DNA of 64,000 nt from contig MZZL01000025.1 in NCBI GenBank assembly GCA_002749535.1, positions 62,001 through 126,000 on the forward strand, in the 5' to 3' direction. The notes under the pieces were generated by a model. That model made no database searches. It was not told the DNA's origin and saw only the letters and a program-made list of their open reading frames with translations. Origin of the DNA: Apophysomyces variabilis (lineage: Eukaryota; Mucoromycota; Mucoromycetes; Mucorales; Mucoraceae). This document shows, piece by piece, positions 34,119-46,304 of the stretch (position 1 is its first letter; each line of letters opens with the position of its first letter). Position numbers and translations under genes: made by a program.

Positions 34119-35987
34119 ATGGCGATAACTCATTGCTTTGAAGAAACAACGTTTTCGCGGCTAACATATTGCGATCGTTGCAAAAAGCTGCTATGGGGAA
34201 TTACACGGCAAGGCATACGTTGCTCTGGTAAAAGCGTTTTGCACGTTTAGCTGGTTAGTTTACTTCTTAAGCCTCTGAACTTTTTAGCATGCGGTTATAT
34301 ATGTCATGACGGTTGCAAGTCCGAAGCACCCGGATGCCCAAAGTTTAAAGAAGTACCAGCCTACTCTGCAGCTGCCTCATCGCTCCAAGTACTCGAACAG
34401 CAGCATAATTCTGTCAAGCAAACGATCGCGTCTAAATCCATCGATCCCTTGACAAAGCTGCATCGTCTGGCCACCTCCGAACAATTTCACAACACTCTCG
34501 TCGCTGCCGCTATTCACGCAGACGATGATACCAAGCCAGTTAATGAATATCTCGCCAATCAACCACCGTTGAATCCTCAGCTAACGACAAAGAATTTTAC
34601 CCGATTCGTTGCGCGTTGTGGCCCTTTGTTTGCCTTTCGAGATTCAATTATTCTTCTCTTAAGTTGGGAAAAGCCAGTAGATACGTTAATAGCTATGGTG
34701 ATCTACTGCATGATATGTGGGTTATTTTCTTTTCCGCTTTTAAGCACAACACGCTTACGCCACACTTGCTAGGTCTTTATCCAAAGTTAATTGTATTTGC
34801 TCCTCAGCTGGTTCTACTCAACATCATTATGGAAGGATATTACAAAAGATATGGTTATAATCCTACGCCATCACCTGCAGCTAAAAACGCCTCTCAACCT
34901 CTGATAAAGCAAGCGCCGAGACCAAAACCATCACGATCCACATCTTCCATCCAGCAAAACAACCAAGAATCGACCAAACGCGGCGCATTTGCTTTTAGTT
35001 TTGCTTCCGCTTTGTTTCCTTCCGATGAATCTTCGCCAGAATATTTACGGAACCTCCAAAATTTGCAGAATATGATGGGCGAGACCAGCGATTTGTATGA
35101 TGCCGTTGCCGCTCAATCACACCTCTTTGACTGGTCAAACGAAGAAGAGACATTACGCTTACTTCAGCTTCTTTTACTATCAACGTTCGTACTTTCGATC
35201 AGTATCTGGTTTGTTCCATTGAATATAGTATTCCTGGTCGGCGGTGTATCAGTGTTCTTGAGCAACACTCGGTTTGTCAAATACGTTGCCAAAGAGTTGC
35301 TACCGTCCCTTCTTGAATACAGCCAGAGTCAAATGGATACAGTTCTGGAAAAATACCATGATTTTGAACAACAGTTACAAGACCATGACCGAATCCAGGA
35401 GATTTCGCTTTATGAAAATCAACGGTGGCGCCCTGGTCGCGGGTTTGCCTCCAAGGTACAATCGAAGGAGGATAGGCAATATTTGGTCTTTCTTGTCCCT
35501 TATTGTTACAAATAGATGGATTCAGGCGAGCGTGCTGCATGGTCAGATATGTTGGGAATAGCACGTCTGCGTCCGAAAGAAATTATCCCACCACCAAAAG
35601 GATACCGCTGGACAGAAGACAGCTGGAGGTTAGATACTACTGGACCTTGGGTGGATGATATACTTGGAATAGGTAATTGGACTGGTTGCTACTCGTGTGA
35701 ACTTCATTGCTAAAGGTTGCTTATTTCCAGAGGTATTCAGTTAATCTAGGTTTTAATCTGTTCTCAGTAAGAACAACTAACACTTCGCGTATTAGCATCT
35801 CGTGACACTAGAAGAAGACGGTTGGCTTTATACTGACAACAATTGGGAGGAACTAAAAATGGGTGTGACGGAGGGTAACACCCGTCCGGACTCTAACTCG
35901 CAGCCAAAGGGCTTAACTCGGCGACGTCGATGGGTACGACGGTGCGAACGAAAAGTGGATCCAAAACAAAGCTTAAACAAAAAGTGA
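34119..35987 (+). CDS. C1 zinc-finger + peroxin/DysF membrane protein
   Basis: Five exons fit: 34119-34227, 34288-34716, 34773-35455, 35516-35672, 35812-35987 (517 residues). The N-terminus is a C1 domain (H-x12-C-x2-C, then LLWGITRQGIRC, CGYICHDGC, CP), the diacylglycerol/phorbol-ester type finger. Next come a helical region, a hydrophobic segment (about residues 155-170), a polar low-complexity part, and a pair of long hydrophobic segments (about 320-365) of the reticulon/peroxin type. The C-terminal Trp-rich DysF motifs (NQRWRPGRGF, GYRWTEDSW, GPWVDD, DGWLYTDNNWEEL, RRRRWVRRC) match the Pex24/Pex30 family, which shapes ER subdomains for peroxisome and lipid-droplet formation. The start and the 35672-35812 junction are uncertain; more exons may lie upstream. 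Confidence 0.8.
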
Positions 35988-36299
35988 AATATGGCTACTT
36001 TTCGGACCTATTCCCTATGAGCGCGCAGTTAGTAACTCTGGAGAGAACCATATTTCAAGAGGTCCTCACGAAGCCTTCCCTCGCGCACTTTTTTATCAAT
36101 AACAAAAACAATTGGTTGAAACCTTCGTCCTGTGGCTCTATATATCAATAAAAGGTGCTTTATCACTGTTTCCAGATTGAACGTCGAAATGCTGAAGTGG
36201 GTCAAGAATGAAATGTTTCGAACACCGTTCATTGTGTGACTTCCAATGAAATGCGTATAGCAAATCCCGTTAACAGATTCTTGTTGTCTTTCACCATTC

Positions 36300-37728
36300 A
36301 TGGAAGAAGATCAGATTCAGTCTGTGACATTCACGCCCCCTCTCTGGAGACAACGCCGTTCTTTTATCCTTGAGACATTAAAGAAACACAAAGTTACCAC
36401 GGTAAAGTGATCCTCTTAGTCACTTTGCATAAAATACGCGTCTGTCCGCCTTGCTTTCTCTATGTCTTACAGACAAAGTATGTTTCGTTCTAGGTACTGG
36501 ACTACGGGTGTGGTGAAGCTTCCGTTCTGTCTTTTCTTATACCACCTTCTATGGATGATGTCCACTTTACAAAATTAGCCGGATTGGATATCGAAAAGGA
36601 AGCCTTGGAAGCCGCTATAACTGCCTGTCAGCCATGGGAGACTGATTATTCGCAATTACGCGAAAAGCCATTGACGATCGATATATTTCAAGGTCCCTTT
36701 GGAACCCAAGCGAGGATATTTGTATTGAAAATGTATTTATTTCTCAGGTTCAGTGGATCAACCAGATCGACGATTATTTGGTTATGAAGCTATCATTTGT
36801 TCTGAAGTCATCGAACATCTTAATCCATCTACGCTTGATCGACTTGTTGAAGTTGCTCTCGGAAGTTACGGCCCTCGGTTATTGATCCTCACTACTCCCA
36901 ACGCAGAATACAACATCCACTTCAAGTCTCTGAAATATGGACAATTAGATGCTATTTTCCGTCACGATGATCATAAATTCGAATGGACTCGAAAAGAATT
37001 CGAAACCTGGTAAGAAGGTGGCATGATACTACCAAAAGCAGTGGCTGATAAAAGTTTTTCTTGCAAAAGGATTGCTGATAATTACAGTGTTTAGGTGCAT
37101 CGCAGGAGCAGACAAATACCATTACAACGTTGAATTTCACGGCATTGGGATAATGGATGGACAAAGCTACGAATCAACTACAGGCTATTGTACACAAGCA
37201 TGCATCTTCACACGACTGAGTGATCAACAGAATCCAATCCTAATTGAAGATGAGCCACATCAACTCCTACAACACATCGAGTTTCCTTATTACTGCGAAC
37301 CAGCGCTACCGGATCATCGTATTTTTGAGGAAATCGAATCGTTTATACAACTGCTTTGCATCGCTGAGGAACGTTATCCGGCGACCAAACCAGAGCCATG
37401 CCAGTCGAAAGCGTGGCCAGAATGGTGTGAACTTGACTGGACAACCCCTGATCAACACCTGTTATCTCCACTGCGTACAATCGAGAGACAAAGGCGACGG
37501 ACAAAGGCTCCTCTGCGAATAGCTGTGTCATCACTATGGGATATTTTACGGATAAGACAGATATGTGGCACTGCATCCCGTATGACGGACGTATTACTGA
37601 CGCATCCTGAAGATTATGAATTGCAAGGGGAACATATCGTTGTGAACAAATCCTTTGATATAACAGAGGATGATGAAGAATCCATTAAAAGTGTTTCCTC
37701 AATAAGCGAAGGAGAAGAGAAAGAATAG
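36300..37728 (+). CDS. HEN1: Small RNA 2'-O-methyltransferase HEN1
   Basis: Four exons, 36300-36401, 36494-36692, 36748-37009, 37095-37728, give 398 residues. The Rossmann SAM-binding loop is VLDYGCGEASVL. The metal-binding set typical of HEN1 is visible as SEVIEHL (the ExxEH element) and HDDHKFEWTRKEF with its further His. TTPNAEYN is also family-typical. HEN1 methylates the 3'-terminal 2'-OH of siRNA or piRNA in a Mg/Mn-dependent way and protects them from tailing and decay. The acidic C-terminal tail (DEESIKSVSSISEGEEKE) is extra. The gene has no plant-type dsRNA-binding N-terminus, as in animal and fungal homologues. It lies 3 kb from an intact transposon. Confidence 0.93.
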
Positions 37729-38292
37729 CTGGCCTAATGTAGAAATCACTATTCCCAATAACATATACAGCATTATATCCAAATTAAAAATAAGAGGCGA
37801 CACCAGAGTATGTTATCGTTGCTCTTAAAGAAGGAAATACAGTGATTTACTGTCTTAAGAGTAGTTATGTCTGTAACAGTTACGTCTCTCTTGAGGTGCC
37901 TGCGAGCAAAGTTGACATTGCTACGTTATCCACATCTCGCTGTACAATGCTTACTTTCTCGGTAGATTCCCAGCGAGTATTTCAATATCAGTAATGTTTG
38001 AACACCGCTCAGTATGCTTCCGTAGCTGGAGATTAGGGCAGCATACTCTGTCTAAAGACGAATGATACGAGAGCATTTAGGTGTTGCCGAGGGTTAGATA
38101 GCTACTGAGAACTAATACTTTGAAGGCATATTGGAATAGATATATAGGTTTTGCTGAATAAGACGGTACAGAAGAAGTGATTCTATTGAAAGCGAGAGCT
38201 CCATTGTGTTTATGCTTTAGTCAAGAAATACAAATGCAAATGGAAATAGAAAAACGATACAGAATATCGAACTTGTATAGTGAAGTTGTAGT
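37729..38292. other. Convergent spacer HEN1/acyltransferase
   Basis: 3' regions of two tail-to-tail genes. No feature seen. Confidence 0.5.
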
Positions 38293-40037
38293 TCAGGATG
38301 TGCTATCGGGATAAAATAAAGGTCTACCGTATTCCACTAAATATTGTGCCGTGGGGTCTCCAGCCTCTGCGAGGTGAAGTAGTAATGTTTTTGTATGACT
38401 ACGGCACCAGCGACGAAGCTGAACGCAATCTTCGATTTCACGGCGATGGTCAGTTCCGCACACTCCGCCGGTCACTACTGCATTAAAGATTCTCCAGGAG
38501 GCAATGACTTGTTTCAAAGTATCGTAACGTTTGTCAATCAGCGCCATATGGTACCAGGCAAACATGGGTATCAGTGCAAGGGCCACAAGGAAGCCCAGGA
38601 AAGTGGATCCGAGCGCTCTCCAAAGCATATAGACAATCAGGCTATAGAGTGGAATGGCAAACGCTATAGAAACCACCAGTTTGTCCTGCGCCACAGATTC
38701 TGTATACTGTTCAAACCGATTGACTAGTCTTCCGAGGATATAGATCGGAAGATTTACAATCATACCGGGTAAAAACAAGGGTAACTGTACTGCAAGGGCC
38801 AGCCATGTGGATATCAATCGAAACAGGGCCCGCTGCCATGTTATTTCTCGGTTCTCGTACATGCCAATATCAAGTGCTGTCAGCCGTAGTCGCTTTAGCA
38901 TCTTGGAAAACGTTAGTAGTTGTCGTTTGAGCTCAGCCCGGTCTTCTTTATAAGCATCCTCTTTAAGCATCTGATCTGGGTGGAAAATATTGATAAAGCT
39001 TTTTTTTGGGTAGAGTCAGTAAATGTCTGACAGGTCTCTCCACTTCTTATCGCCTCACCTTTGTGACACCCTTGTATAATCTTCTAATCGTACACCCCTT
39101 GTGTCCCCAAATAAAAGGAACTTGGCTTCTGATGCTGCATTCGCCGTATCCCTGGGAGCGACATACTGACGTTAACAACCACCAAATGTTCAATCCACAT
39201 ATTCATTACCAATCAGGGCTATTGACCGTTCCTCTTTCGACCCCTTCCGTAATTCGTGCCGTTAGTGCCCTTACAGTCTGTTTTGACACTTGTCTAAATT
39301 GTTCGAGATCTTCCGAAGAGACTACAATTGGTTCACCATACCTAAATTTTTCGAATCAACATTGTCAGCTGTCCTATTCCATCAGAAATCATTTTAACCC
39401 ACTACTACTTGCTCTACAATAACATCGCTACGCCATTTATTCTTGGTCGTATAAGTCAATCCAACGGGAATAATGGAGATCTGCACGGGTTCATCACTCT
39501 TGCTGGCTTGCTGCGATAGATATTCGTACGTCGCCCATGAAATACCGTCTTTGAAAGGCAGATGGCAAGGAGCAGTATAGGACGTACCTAAGGAAAAAAA
39601 AAAAAAAAAAAAAAAGATGATTTGTTGGATCTGGTACTTTGTCCCTCTATTATCAACAAACCTTCGGGGAACAACGCAATGACGCCACCGCGCTCCAGAC
39701 ATTCGAGGGTGCTCTCGAAAAGTTTCGCATTGCTATGTGTTTTTGTGTCGACAGGCAGAACGCCAGCCGCACGGAACACTTGTCCCAAGACGGGTACTTT
39801 GAAAAACCGGGCGAGTGCCCAGAAATGGCATGGTCGGGCATGCGGAAAGGTGGCGACTAACATGGCTGGGTCGAGGACCATGTTCATATGGTTGGCTGCT
39901 ACCAGAAGCGGGCCATGTTCGTTCACCGGAGCGCGACAGATCACCTTGACATTGCGGAAATAAGCCCATATAGCAAAGCGTGATAGATACTGGAGCGCAT
40001 GGTATGTCCTTCCCTCACCCACTCGCTCGTTCGTCAT
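38293..40037 (-). CDS. GPT2: Glycerol-3-phosphate acyltransferase-like (Gpt2/Sct1 type)
   Basis: Five exons on the minus strand fit: 40037-39662, 39587-39413, 39341-39210, 39151-39059, 38998-38293 (493 residues). The PlsC acyltransferase motifs are present: AANHMNMVLDP (HX5D, as in the Gpt2/Sct1 branch), FKVPVLGQVFRAAGVLPV, LFPEGTSY and IIPVGL. The C-terminal half has several hydrophobic helices (for example LALAVQLPLFLPGMIV and a pair near LVVSIAFAIP), as in ER-resident Gpt2/Sct1. The enzyme would make lysophosphatidic acid from glycerol-3-phosphate, feeding phospholipid synthesis. It is shorter than the yeast enzymes. The intron after exon 2 has a GC donor (ga|gcaagt) and the first intron carries a run of about 22 T before its acceptor. 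Substrate choice (G3P or DHAP or lyso-lipid) is not certain. Confidence 0.85.
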
Positions 40038-41280
40038 TTTTTTTCTTTTTCTTTATTGTTTGTGGGTTAGAAAGAGAAAATTGGAAAGTGCCAAAAAAGA
40101 AAACGACCGACCCCGTGCTCGATCCAAATGCAGCGTTGCTCATCCCTTTTTGTTGCGTGACCGCAAAGGGAAAACAGCGACCAATAAAACATTGGCGCAG
40201 ATTAAGGTCTTTGACCATGCTAATCAAAAAAAACACACTAGCTTTCATCTTTTTCATGCTAGACCGACTGAAAGCAATAACTCATAAACAAGACGGATTG
40301 GAACCGATACAGGAGTTTATTCCTCATAGAAGCTGATTTTTTTCTGCTCTGATGTTACAAAGCAGATCCATGTCTTATCTCTGCAAACAAAAAGAATAAA
40401 ACTAAGACTGCAATCGAGGGAGTTCAAAACGCATAAATTCAACGTAGAAGGATAAGATAAACATACGCAATTACATGACCAGTTACTGATCCCTAAAGAT
40501 AAATCTTATGTAGAAACTTTTTAATATATGAAAGACATAGACAGCCTGTTTCCTCAAATGAAAGTACCAGGATGGCGCACTCGCATAAGGGCACTTATTG
40601 AACGTAGACAGACTATCCAGCCATGAGAAGAAACCTTTTCACAGGCTTTCTTCCTCCTCTTTTGCATTCTCTTCTCATTTTGATTCACGCTCCAACAGAA
40701 CCAGTAGGAATTAGTTGACCGTTTGTGATAAAATAATAATAACGTCATAAGAGCATAGTATGATGAAAAGTGCGCACAATGCCTTTGAGAAATCCGCACT
40801 ATCACATTCGTTCGGTCAGTGAACAATGTTCATATACGTATCCATAGCAGGACAGCTGTTTCTAACACAGTCCTCTGTGTCAGAAGGAATCATCAAGAAA
40901 ATCGTGGGTTAAGATCACTAAAGTTAAACAAGAACATTAAGCTTTAGTGCAAAATTAATGTCACAGATTAGTAAGCAATTTTTTTATATAGTTCTCATAA
41001 TAGGAGCTTTCAACAGCAAATTTGAGTACGCTTCAACAGAAACAAGCAGAGAACGTTGCCCTTGTGCTGGCGCTAGATGACGGCTGTATTTTCGTACCGA
41101 AAGTGCTTGGATATAGACAGCCACATGATGTGTTCTCCTTTGTCGTTTGATTTCTATGACAAAAGATGTCCCGGTCTCATCTGCTCTATACTTTAACTTC
41201 ATGAACGACATTGGCTTTTTTTGCTGGGAAGGGAGAAACGACTCTGTGGTTTTGTTTTGTCCTCTCTTTTCCTTCTTGAA
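40038..41280. other. Intergenic, nothing recognised
   Basis: About 1.2 kb upstream of the acyltransferase gene and downstream of the next minus-strand gene. No gene, RNA or repeat is seen. Confidence 0.5.
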
Positions 41281-41802
41281 TCAGCCATCGAGTAGACGTG
41301 CCATATCATGCAGTATATTTTGCAGAGCAGCATCCTGAACCATCTCTGTCATATCCTAGAAAAGCAGTGAGAAGAATGAAGGAAATTGAGCGTGAGAAGG
41401 AAACCCAAAAAAATCATAGCTAACCTTAACCAAGCCTTCTTGTCGCGTGGTGAATCCGAAGAATTGGTAATTCTTCAAGAGATAACAATAAAGATCATTG
41501 CTCACGTACATATTTTGCAACAATGTTTTGTAAAAATGATGTAAAGCATCCAAGAGAAAGGGAAGGGAAGGCACTGGCACTGGCACTGCTTGTTCCTGTT
41601 GTTGTTCTTCGGCAAGTTCGCGACATGCTTCCCTCATGTCAGTAGGTAGGGCCATGAGTTCTGATTCCACAGCGAGACACCATTCTGCGCATTGGTCGAG
41701 GAAATGTGGGTTCCACTCGGCTACATGGGGAGAGGAGGCTTCGTGCAGCAGATGGCTGTATTTCACAACGGCTTCCACAAGTGTATCAGGTGGTGATGGC
41801 AT
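41281..41802 (-). CDS. Small helical protein of unknown function
   Basis: Two exons on the minus strand, 41802-41425 and 41355-41281, give 150 residues. The start is the first ATG in frame (MPSPPDTL). The protein is mostly helical with a Gln/Glu run (EEQQQEQ) followed by VPVPVP and no membrane segment or signal peptide. I do not recognise a family. The gene is divergent from the Coq11-like gene with only 140 bp between the two ATGs, so they probably share a bidirectional promoter; this may hint at co-expression. Confidence 0.65.
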
Positions 41803-41942
41803 GGTTCTGTCATACCAGACAAACAAAGCATTTAATGCAAGCCACAACGCTTCAAAGACAGAAATTTAGATGGGCAGCCCTCTCCCTCGTTAACGCTTAA
41901 ATATCTTTCTCTTTTTCTTCTTTTGTTGTCTCACTTTTAAAC
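41803..41942. promoter_or_regulatory. Short bidirectional promoter
   Basis: Only 140 bp separate the start codons of two divergent genes. The right part is pyrimidine-rich (CTTTTTCTTCTTTTG) just upstream of ATG 41943, and AACGCTTAAATATC could hold a TATA-like element. Confidence 0.5.
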
Positions 41943-42741
41943 ATGACTTTACCTTTGCTTATTGTTGGTGGTACAGGCCTTGTAGGGTCGGCTATTATCC
42001 GTGAAGCCCAGAAAACCAACCAATACCATCTTATGTCTTACTCAAGAAAGCTACCCAAACCAAGTCAACAGCAGCAGAACGTCCAATACTTTCAAGGCAA
42101 TGCTCTTCAATTGGGAAGCGTGGAGAGAGCGGTGGAAAACAATCCCCATATTATCCATACGGTCGGCACGCTGTTTGAACAACCGGGGCCAGATGGGACG
42201 TATGAACGGGTCAATCGGGATACAGCCTTGACGGTTGCTCGTGCCGCGGCTGAACGGTTCGACGGCAAAAAGCCTCGGTGTATGATTTACTTCTCAGCTT
42301 CCTCCGCCCCGCCCAAAGCCTTCTTGGATGAGCGTTATATTGTAGCCAAACGGCAAGCAGAAGCAGACTTGTTGGACGATGAATTCAAAGGCAGGCTACG
42401 GATCGTTATCTTCCGTCCAGGTAAAAAAAAAAGAACACAGAACACAGAACTTACTTTTACTCTACGGAATTTCTGTTTTTTTTCTTTGAAAAGGGTTTAT
42501 TTATTCTTACCATCAACGTCAATACCTACTGCCAATGGCTCTGAGTTTGATTGTCAGTTCGATGATTCTTAAGCCTTTAAGCAGACAAGAAGCCCTTCTT
42601 GCTGACAGGCCGCTCTTGGATCAAGACGTAGCGAAGGCCGTTTTGGAAACATTAAATGACGACCAAGTGGAAGGTGTATGCGGCATTGAAAGAATTAGAG
42701 CTCTTGCTCGTGCATGGGAAAAACGAGCTACTCTAAAATAA
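41943..42741 (+). CDS. Atypical SDR, NDUFA9/Coq11-like NAD(P)-binding protein
   Basis: Two exons, 41943-42420 and 42494-42741, give 241 residues. The N-terminal Rossmann motif LIVGGTGLVGSAIIREA has the GxxGxxG pattern. HTVGTLFE, VNRDTALTVARAA, YFSASSAPP and RYIVAKRQAEADL (a Y-x-x-x-K element) and IFRPGFIYS follow in the order seen in the atypical SDRs related to complex I NDUFA9 and yeast Coq11. Those fungal relatives act in mitochondria, in coenzyme Q metabolism. A mitochondrial presequence is not obvious here because the Rossmann fold starts almost at once. The precise substrate cannot be read. Confidence 0.82.
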
Positions 42742-43065
42742 ATAAACAAGGATGATATGAAAGAAAAGAAAAGAAAATAGATCACATTTCAAGTGTTTCT
42801 TTGTGCATCGGTAACATACAAATTGCCGTTTTTGCATAAGCGAATGGCTATTGCCGGTTCTTAACAAATGCTGCGCCTCACGCATATGAATTACAGATGA
42901 AAGACAAAAAAATAAATGTTCCATTATAGAGAATATATAAATAATGTGTATTTCAATGCTTTGTTGATACAAAGTTAGGGTGACTTCGTTGCAGTTTGTA
43001 ATTTACATAGAATGGATTGCACAGTGTGTTCTTTTAATGTATGCCCTTCTCTGTTTTTCCTTTGT
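42742..43065. other. Convergent spacer, nothing recognised
   Basis: Tail-to-tail spacer between the Coq11-like gene and a minus-strand secreted-protein gene. Confidence 0.5.
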
Positions 43066-44034
43066 CTAGGGCCACTTCAAAATTTCTGGCTTGATCTTGT
43101 CGTCCCACCCATTGCAAACGTCGTTAAATGTAGGCTTATTACATAAATGTGGAATGTCTTGGTCAGCCCAGATGTCCACCGCACGGACAGCATTGCTAAC
43201 GTAGGCTCCCAGAAGGTTGACAGTCAGGGGATCATCCATTGCCGAACCAGCACCGAATTCTGCCATCACCGCACCCACGTGTTCTCTCAGATTCTTTGCA
43301 ATACCGCGTATCAGAAGTCCGTTGTCTGATTTAGCGTGTTCTGATAACTGTCTTTTGATCTCTTTGACAATACGGGCTTTGATCTAGATAAAACAAGCCA
43401 AATACAAAATGTTTGTTGTTTTAGCAAAATGGGACGCAGATCCAACCTTTCAGTTCCTTTACCTCATCCAAGAAATGGCAAATAGAAGGAGGGTTACCAC
43501 AGATATAGTCCATTTTTTCACCTATGATTATTATTTGTGTTTGTTATTTCTTTTTCCGATTCAGATCAGCGGGTGTATGGCCCTAAACCATATAAAGAAG
43601 AGGAGATACTTACATTCTTGCAAGGTCCAAGATTCACCTTTAGGGGGCATGTTTCTTGTTAGTCGTCTTGGCGGCGCGTTGCAGTCCCCTTTGAAAGGCT
43701 GATACTCTGTGTTTTCTGAGAACATAACGGAATAGATTCCGTTTTCGAGTGAGCGAGCCGTTGCTTGTGCAATGAAATTATCCAGAGCTTGATTAGCGGC
43801 TTTTTCGGCACCGGCCTGAAGTGGACCAGGAGGTAATGTGTGATCCAGTTCTTCAGGCATGGTGGCTCTGTGCATGGAAGCAATCAGTGGTTGGCGCAGT
43901 TCATCCACAGCCATGGTGACCACGGGTTTGTAATATTCGGCAAATGCCTGGGCAACGCCATGGCGACATAATGGTTCACATGCCAATGAAGTTGTGGCGA
44001 AGAATGCGATGAGGGCAAGACTAGATTTCAGCAT
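43066..44034 (-). CDS. Secreted helical protein, unknown
   Basis: Three exons on the minus strand, 44034-43614, 43521-43463, 43383-43066, give 265 residues. The ATG at 44034 opens a signal peptide (MLKSSLALIAFFATTSLACE). The 59-nt middle exon, CEKMDYICGNPPSICHFLDE when joined, adds three Cys and keeps phase on both sides, which supports it. The mature protein is helical with about eight Cys and no membrane anchor at the end (…KPEILKWP). I do not recognise a family. Secretion is inferred from the signal peptide only. Confidence 0.75.
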
Positions 44035-44289
44035 GGACGGAGGGGATGGGGTGACGAAGATCAGGAAAGAGGGGAAACACGCAGCAAGAAAGAAAAAAGA
44101 CACAGAACAAAGCCAACAAGAAAAAAAAGAGCAACAGACAAACACGGGACAGTTCCTATTTATTATAGCTCTTTCTCTCTCTTTTATCCCTGAGCTAAGC
44201 TACTTTCAGTATTTTGAGTTCGGAAATGGAAAAAATCAGCGATAAAAGGGGGAATTTTCTCAGAATTGAATATCCTAAAATACAAGCGG

Positions 44290-46304
44290 TTACACGAGGC
44301 GTGTACAAAAATAGGAGTTTTCATGTCTTACGTTTTCCTTGCAATGGCGTTGCACGTTCTCGAATACCTTCAGCAGCTTACGTCGAGCGCCAATGGTATT
44401 CACTCCCGCGTTAAGCATATCTTCGTCAGACATGCGGATCACTTGTTGCCACTGCAAACCTTCAAAAGCATGACCGTACTTATGGAGACGGAGACTTCGT
44501 AACCAGTTCTGAACATCTAATTATAAGAACAAAAAAAAATGCGGTTGCCGGTCAAGCCATAAGTTATTTTTGTTCTGCTTTCTTTTTTTCCCTTTTTGTG
44601 ATCCTCACCTTTCATCAGCTCAAAATCTACCGTCTCTGCTGCCAGTTTATCTTTCAAGGCTCGTGCGGCTGAGGAGCGTTTACGTCGCCGAGCCGTCCCT
44701 GTGAGTTGGGTTTGATCTTTACTGACATTTGATGTATCGCTATGGTCGCTCAAATCTTCGCTGTTATCGTGCTCAGGTAGATTCGGGGATAAGAATTGAC
44801 CGTATTGTTGTTGTTTCTCGGGTTTTGGTTCCAGAGCGCTGTTGATATTATTATTGCTATTACTATTATTATTATCATGGACAGTGGATCGGGTGGCGGA
44901 TGGTCGAGGCGGTGCTGATGGCGGCGTTGCTGTCGGTGTCGAAGAAGAAGACGGCGCTGAAGCCTGTGGTCTTTTGTTCCAAGACGGACTTTCTTTTCGA
45001 AGGCGAGCTTGCGCCAATTCTAATGCCGTCAAGCTATTCTGTTCCTGCTCTTCAGCAACGCGATCTTCTTTTATGGTATCGCTCTTGCGCGCCCATGGAA
45101 GATCGAATTCTTTCTTCTTCTTCGAGAGTTCGCTGCTGGTTGTGCTGGTGATACTGCTCGGTCTATCGCCGATTCTTCCTACGAGTGGCTTTTCCGTCGA
45201 ATTCCTGACCAACGGGAACGGCCAGTCGGATCCAAACAATGAATTACGCGTGTTTGAACAAGTCGATGTGTCTGTAGTGGAATAGGATGCTCGTGGTGAA
45301 AAGCCTACTGAGTTCACAGACGAGGAGGACGACATCGAGCCGCTATTGCTGTTGTGGGCGGCTTGTACCTGAGCACGGAAAGCCAAAGCCTTCTCATAGA
45401 GCATGCCTTGCTGACTCAATCCCAGCGAGCGCGGTGGCATCAATAAATCACGTCGTCGAAGGTCATCAGGCTCGCTGAGAGCAGACGAAAGACGGTTGCA
45501 CAATGGGGTGCGGGTGGCTCGTCGGCTGGGTGGGTACATCTGCCGTTTTCGCAGTTCATATTCTGATTCCGTCGAGACGACCGATCCAGCGACAGGGGTA
45601 AAGGGTGGGTGATGTTGTTGTTGGTGGTGGTGGAGATCTTAGATATTTATAGTTTAGTTTATTGTTGTCGAACCCTTCCCAAATTGCCCCCTCCTTAATC
45701 AAACCTTTTTCCTGACCGGCAGGAGAAAGCAGTGCACCTAAAGGATCCTGGTTTGCCAGCTGCTGAAGAACAGTAATCAGGAACCGAATTTGGATTTGAG
45801 AAGCATTCTGAACAACAGAGTAAAGAGCAGCTGTTCTTTCAGCATCCGATCGGCATCGGAACCATTGATTGATATGCTGCAGTTCATCCTTGAAACCCTG
45901 GTCAAGACTGGCTGCTGCCACTTCTTCAAGCATCTGTTCATATCTTTGGAGGTTCTCGAACCAGCGATCAATGGCCTCCGCTGTTAAAAAGAAAAAAAAA
46001 ATGGTTGAATTAGCGATCTTATGTCCATGTTTTTTTTAATTCTTTCCTTTTTCATACCTTCGGGCGAGTTACTGTTTAACATATGTGCAGCTTGTAAAAT
46101 ATCGGAATTAGGACGTCTTATTGGTTGCGACGTACGTCGTTGTTGTTGTTGTTGTTGGGAATTAGTCGATGTAGGTAACAGGCTAATCAGGTCCGAAGCT
46201 GTCATGGATCTGAATGCCGGTGCTGTCCCGGCAAGGTGACTCGTATGTCTTTGGAAACCAAGGAGATTTTCTTCCATGGCGCGGTGGACATCGTGAGTTG
46301 TCAT
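44290..46304 (-). CDS. VTS1: Vts1/Smaug-type SAM-domain RNA-binding protein
   Basis: Four exons on the minus strand, 46304-46058, 45980-45717, 45637-44609, 44516-44290, give 588 residues. The N-terminal Vts1 region reads WFENLQRYEQMLEEVA and WFRCRSDAERTAALYSVV, LQQLANQDPLGALLSP. A long Ser/Asn/Gln-rich disordered part follows, with a basic RRRKRSSAARALKDKL stretch. The C-terminal SAM domain is typical of Vts1/Smaug (NWLRSLRLHKYGHAFEGL, DEDMLNAGVNTIGARRKLL), including the basic residues that bind Smaug recognition hairpins in mRNA. The protein promotes deadenylation and decay of target mRNAs through Ccr4-Not in yeast. About 20 residues follow the SAM domain. Another in-frame ATG lies 9 codons downstream. 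Confidence 0.92.

Noticed and set aside
33964..34167. Minus-strand open frame of 67 codons near the C1 gene
   Set aside because: No motif, and it overlaps the C1 coding exon on the opposite strand.
39622..39969. Open frames on the plus strand opposite the acyltransferase exon
   Set aside because: The minus strand carries clear PlsC motifs with intact splice sites, so the plus frames are shadows.
44842..45285. Long plus-strand open frame of 147 codons
   Set aside because: It is the antisense of the Vts1 disordered exon; the Val/Leu-rich translation mirrors Ser/Asn repeats.
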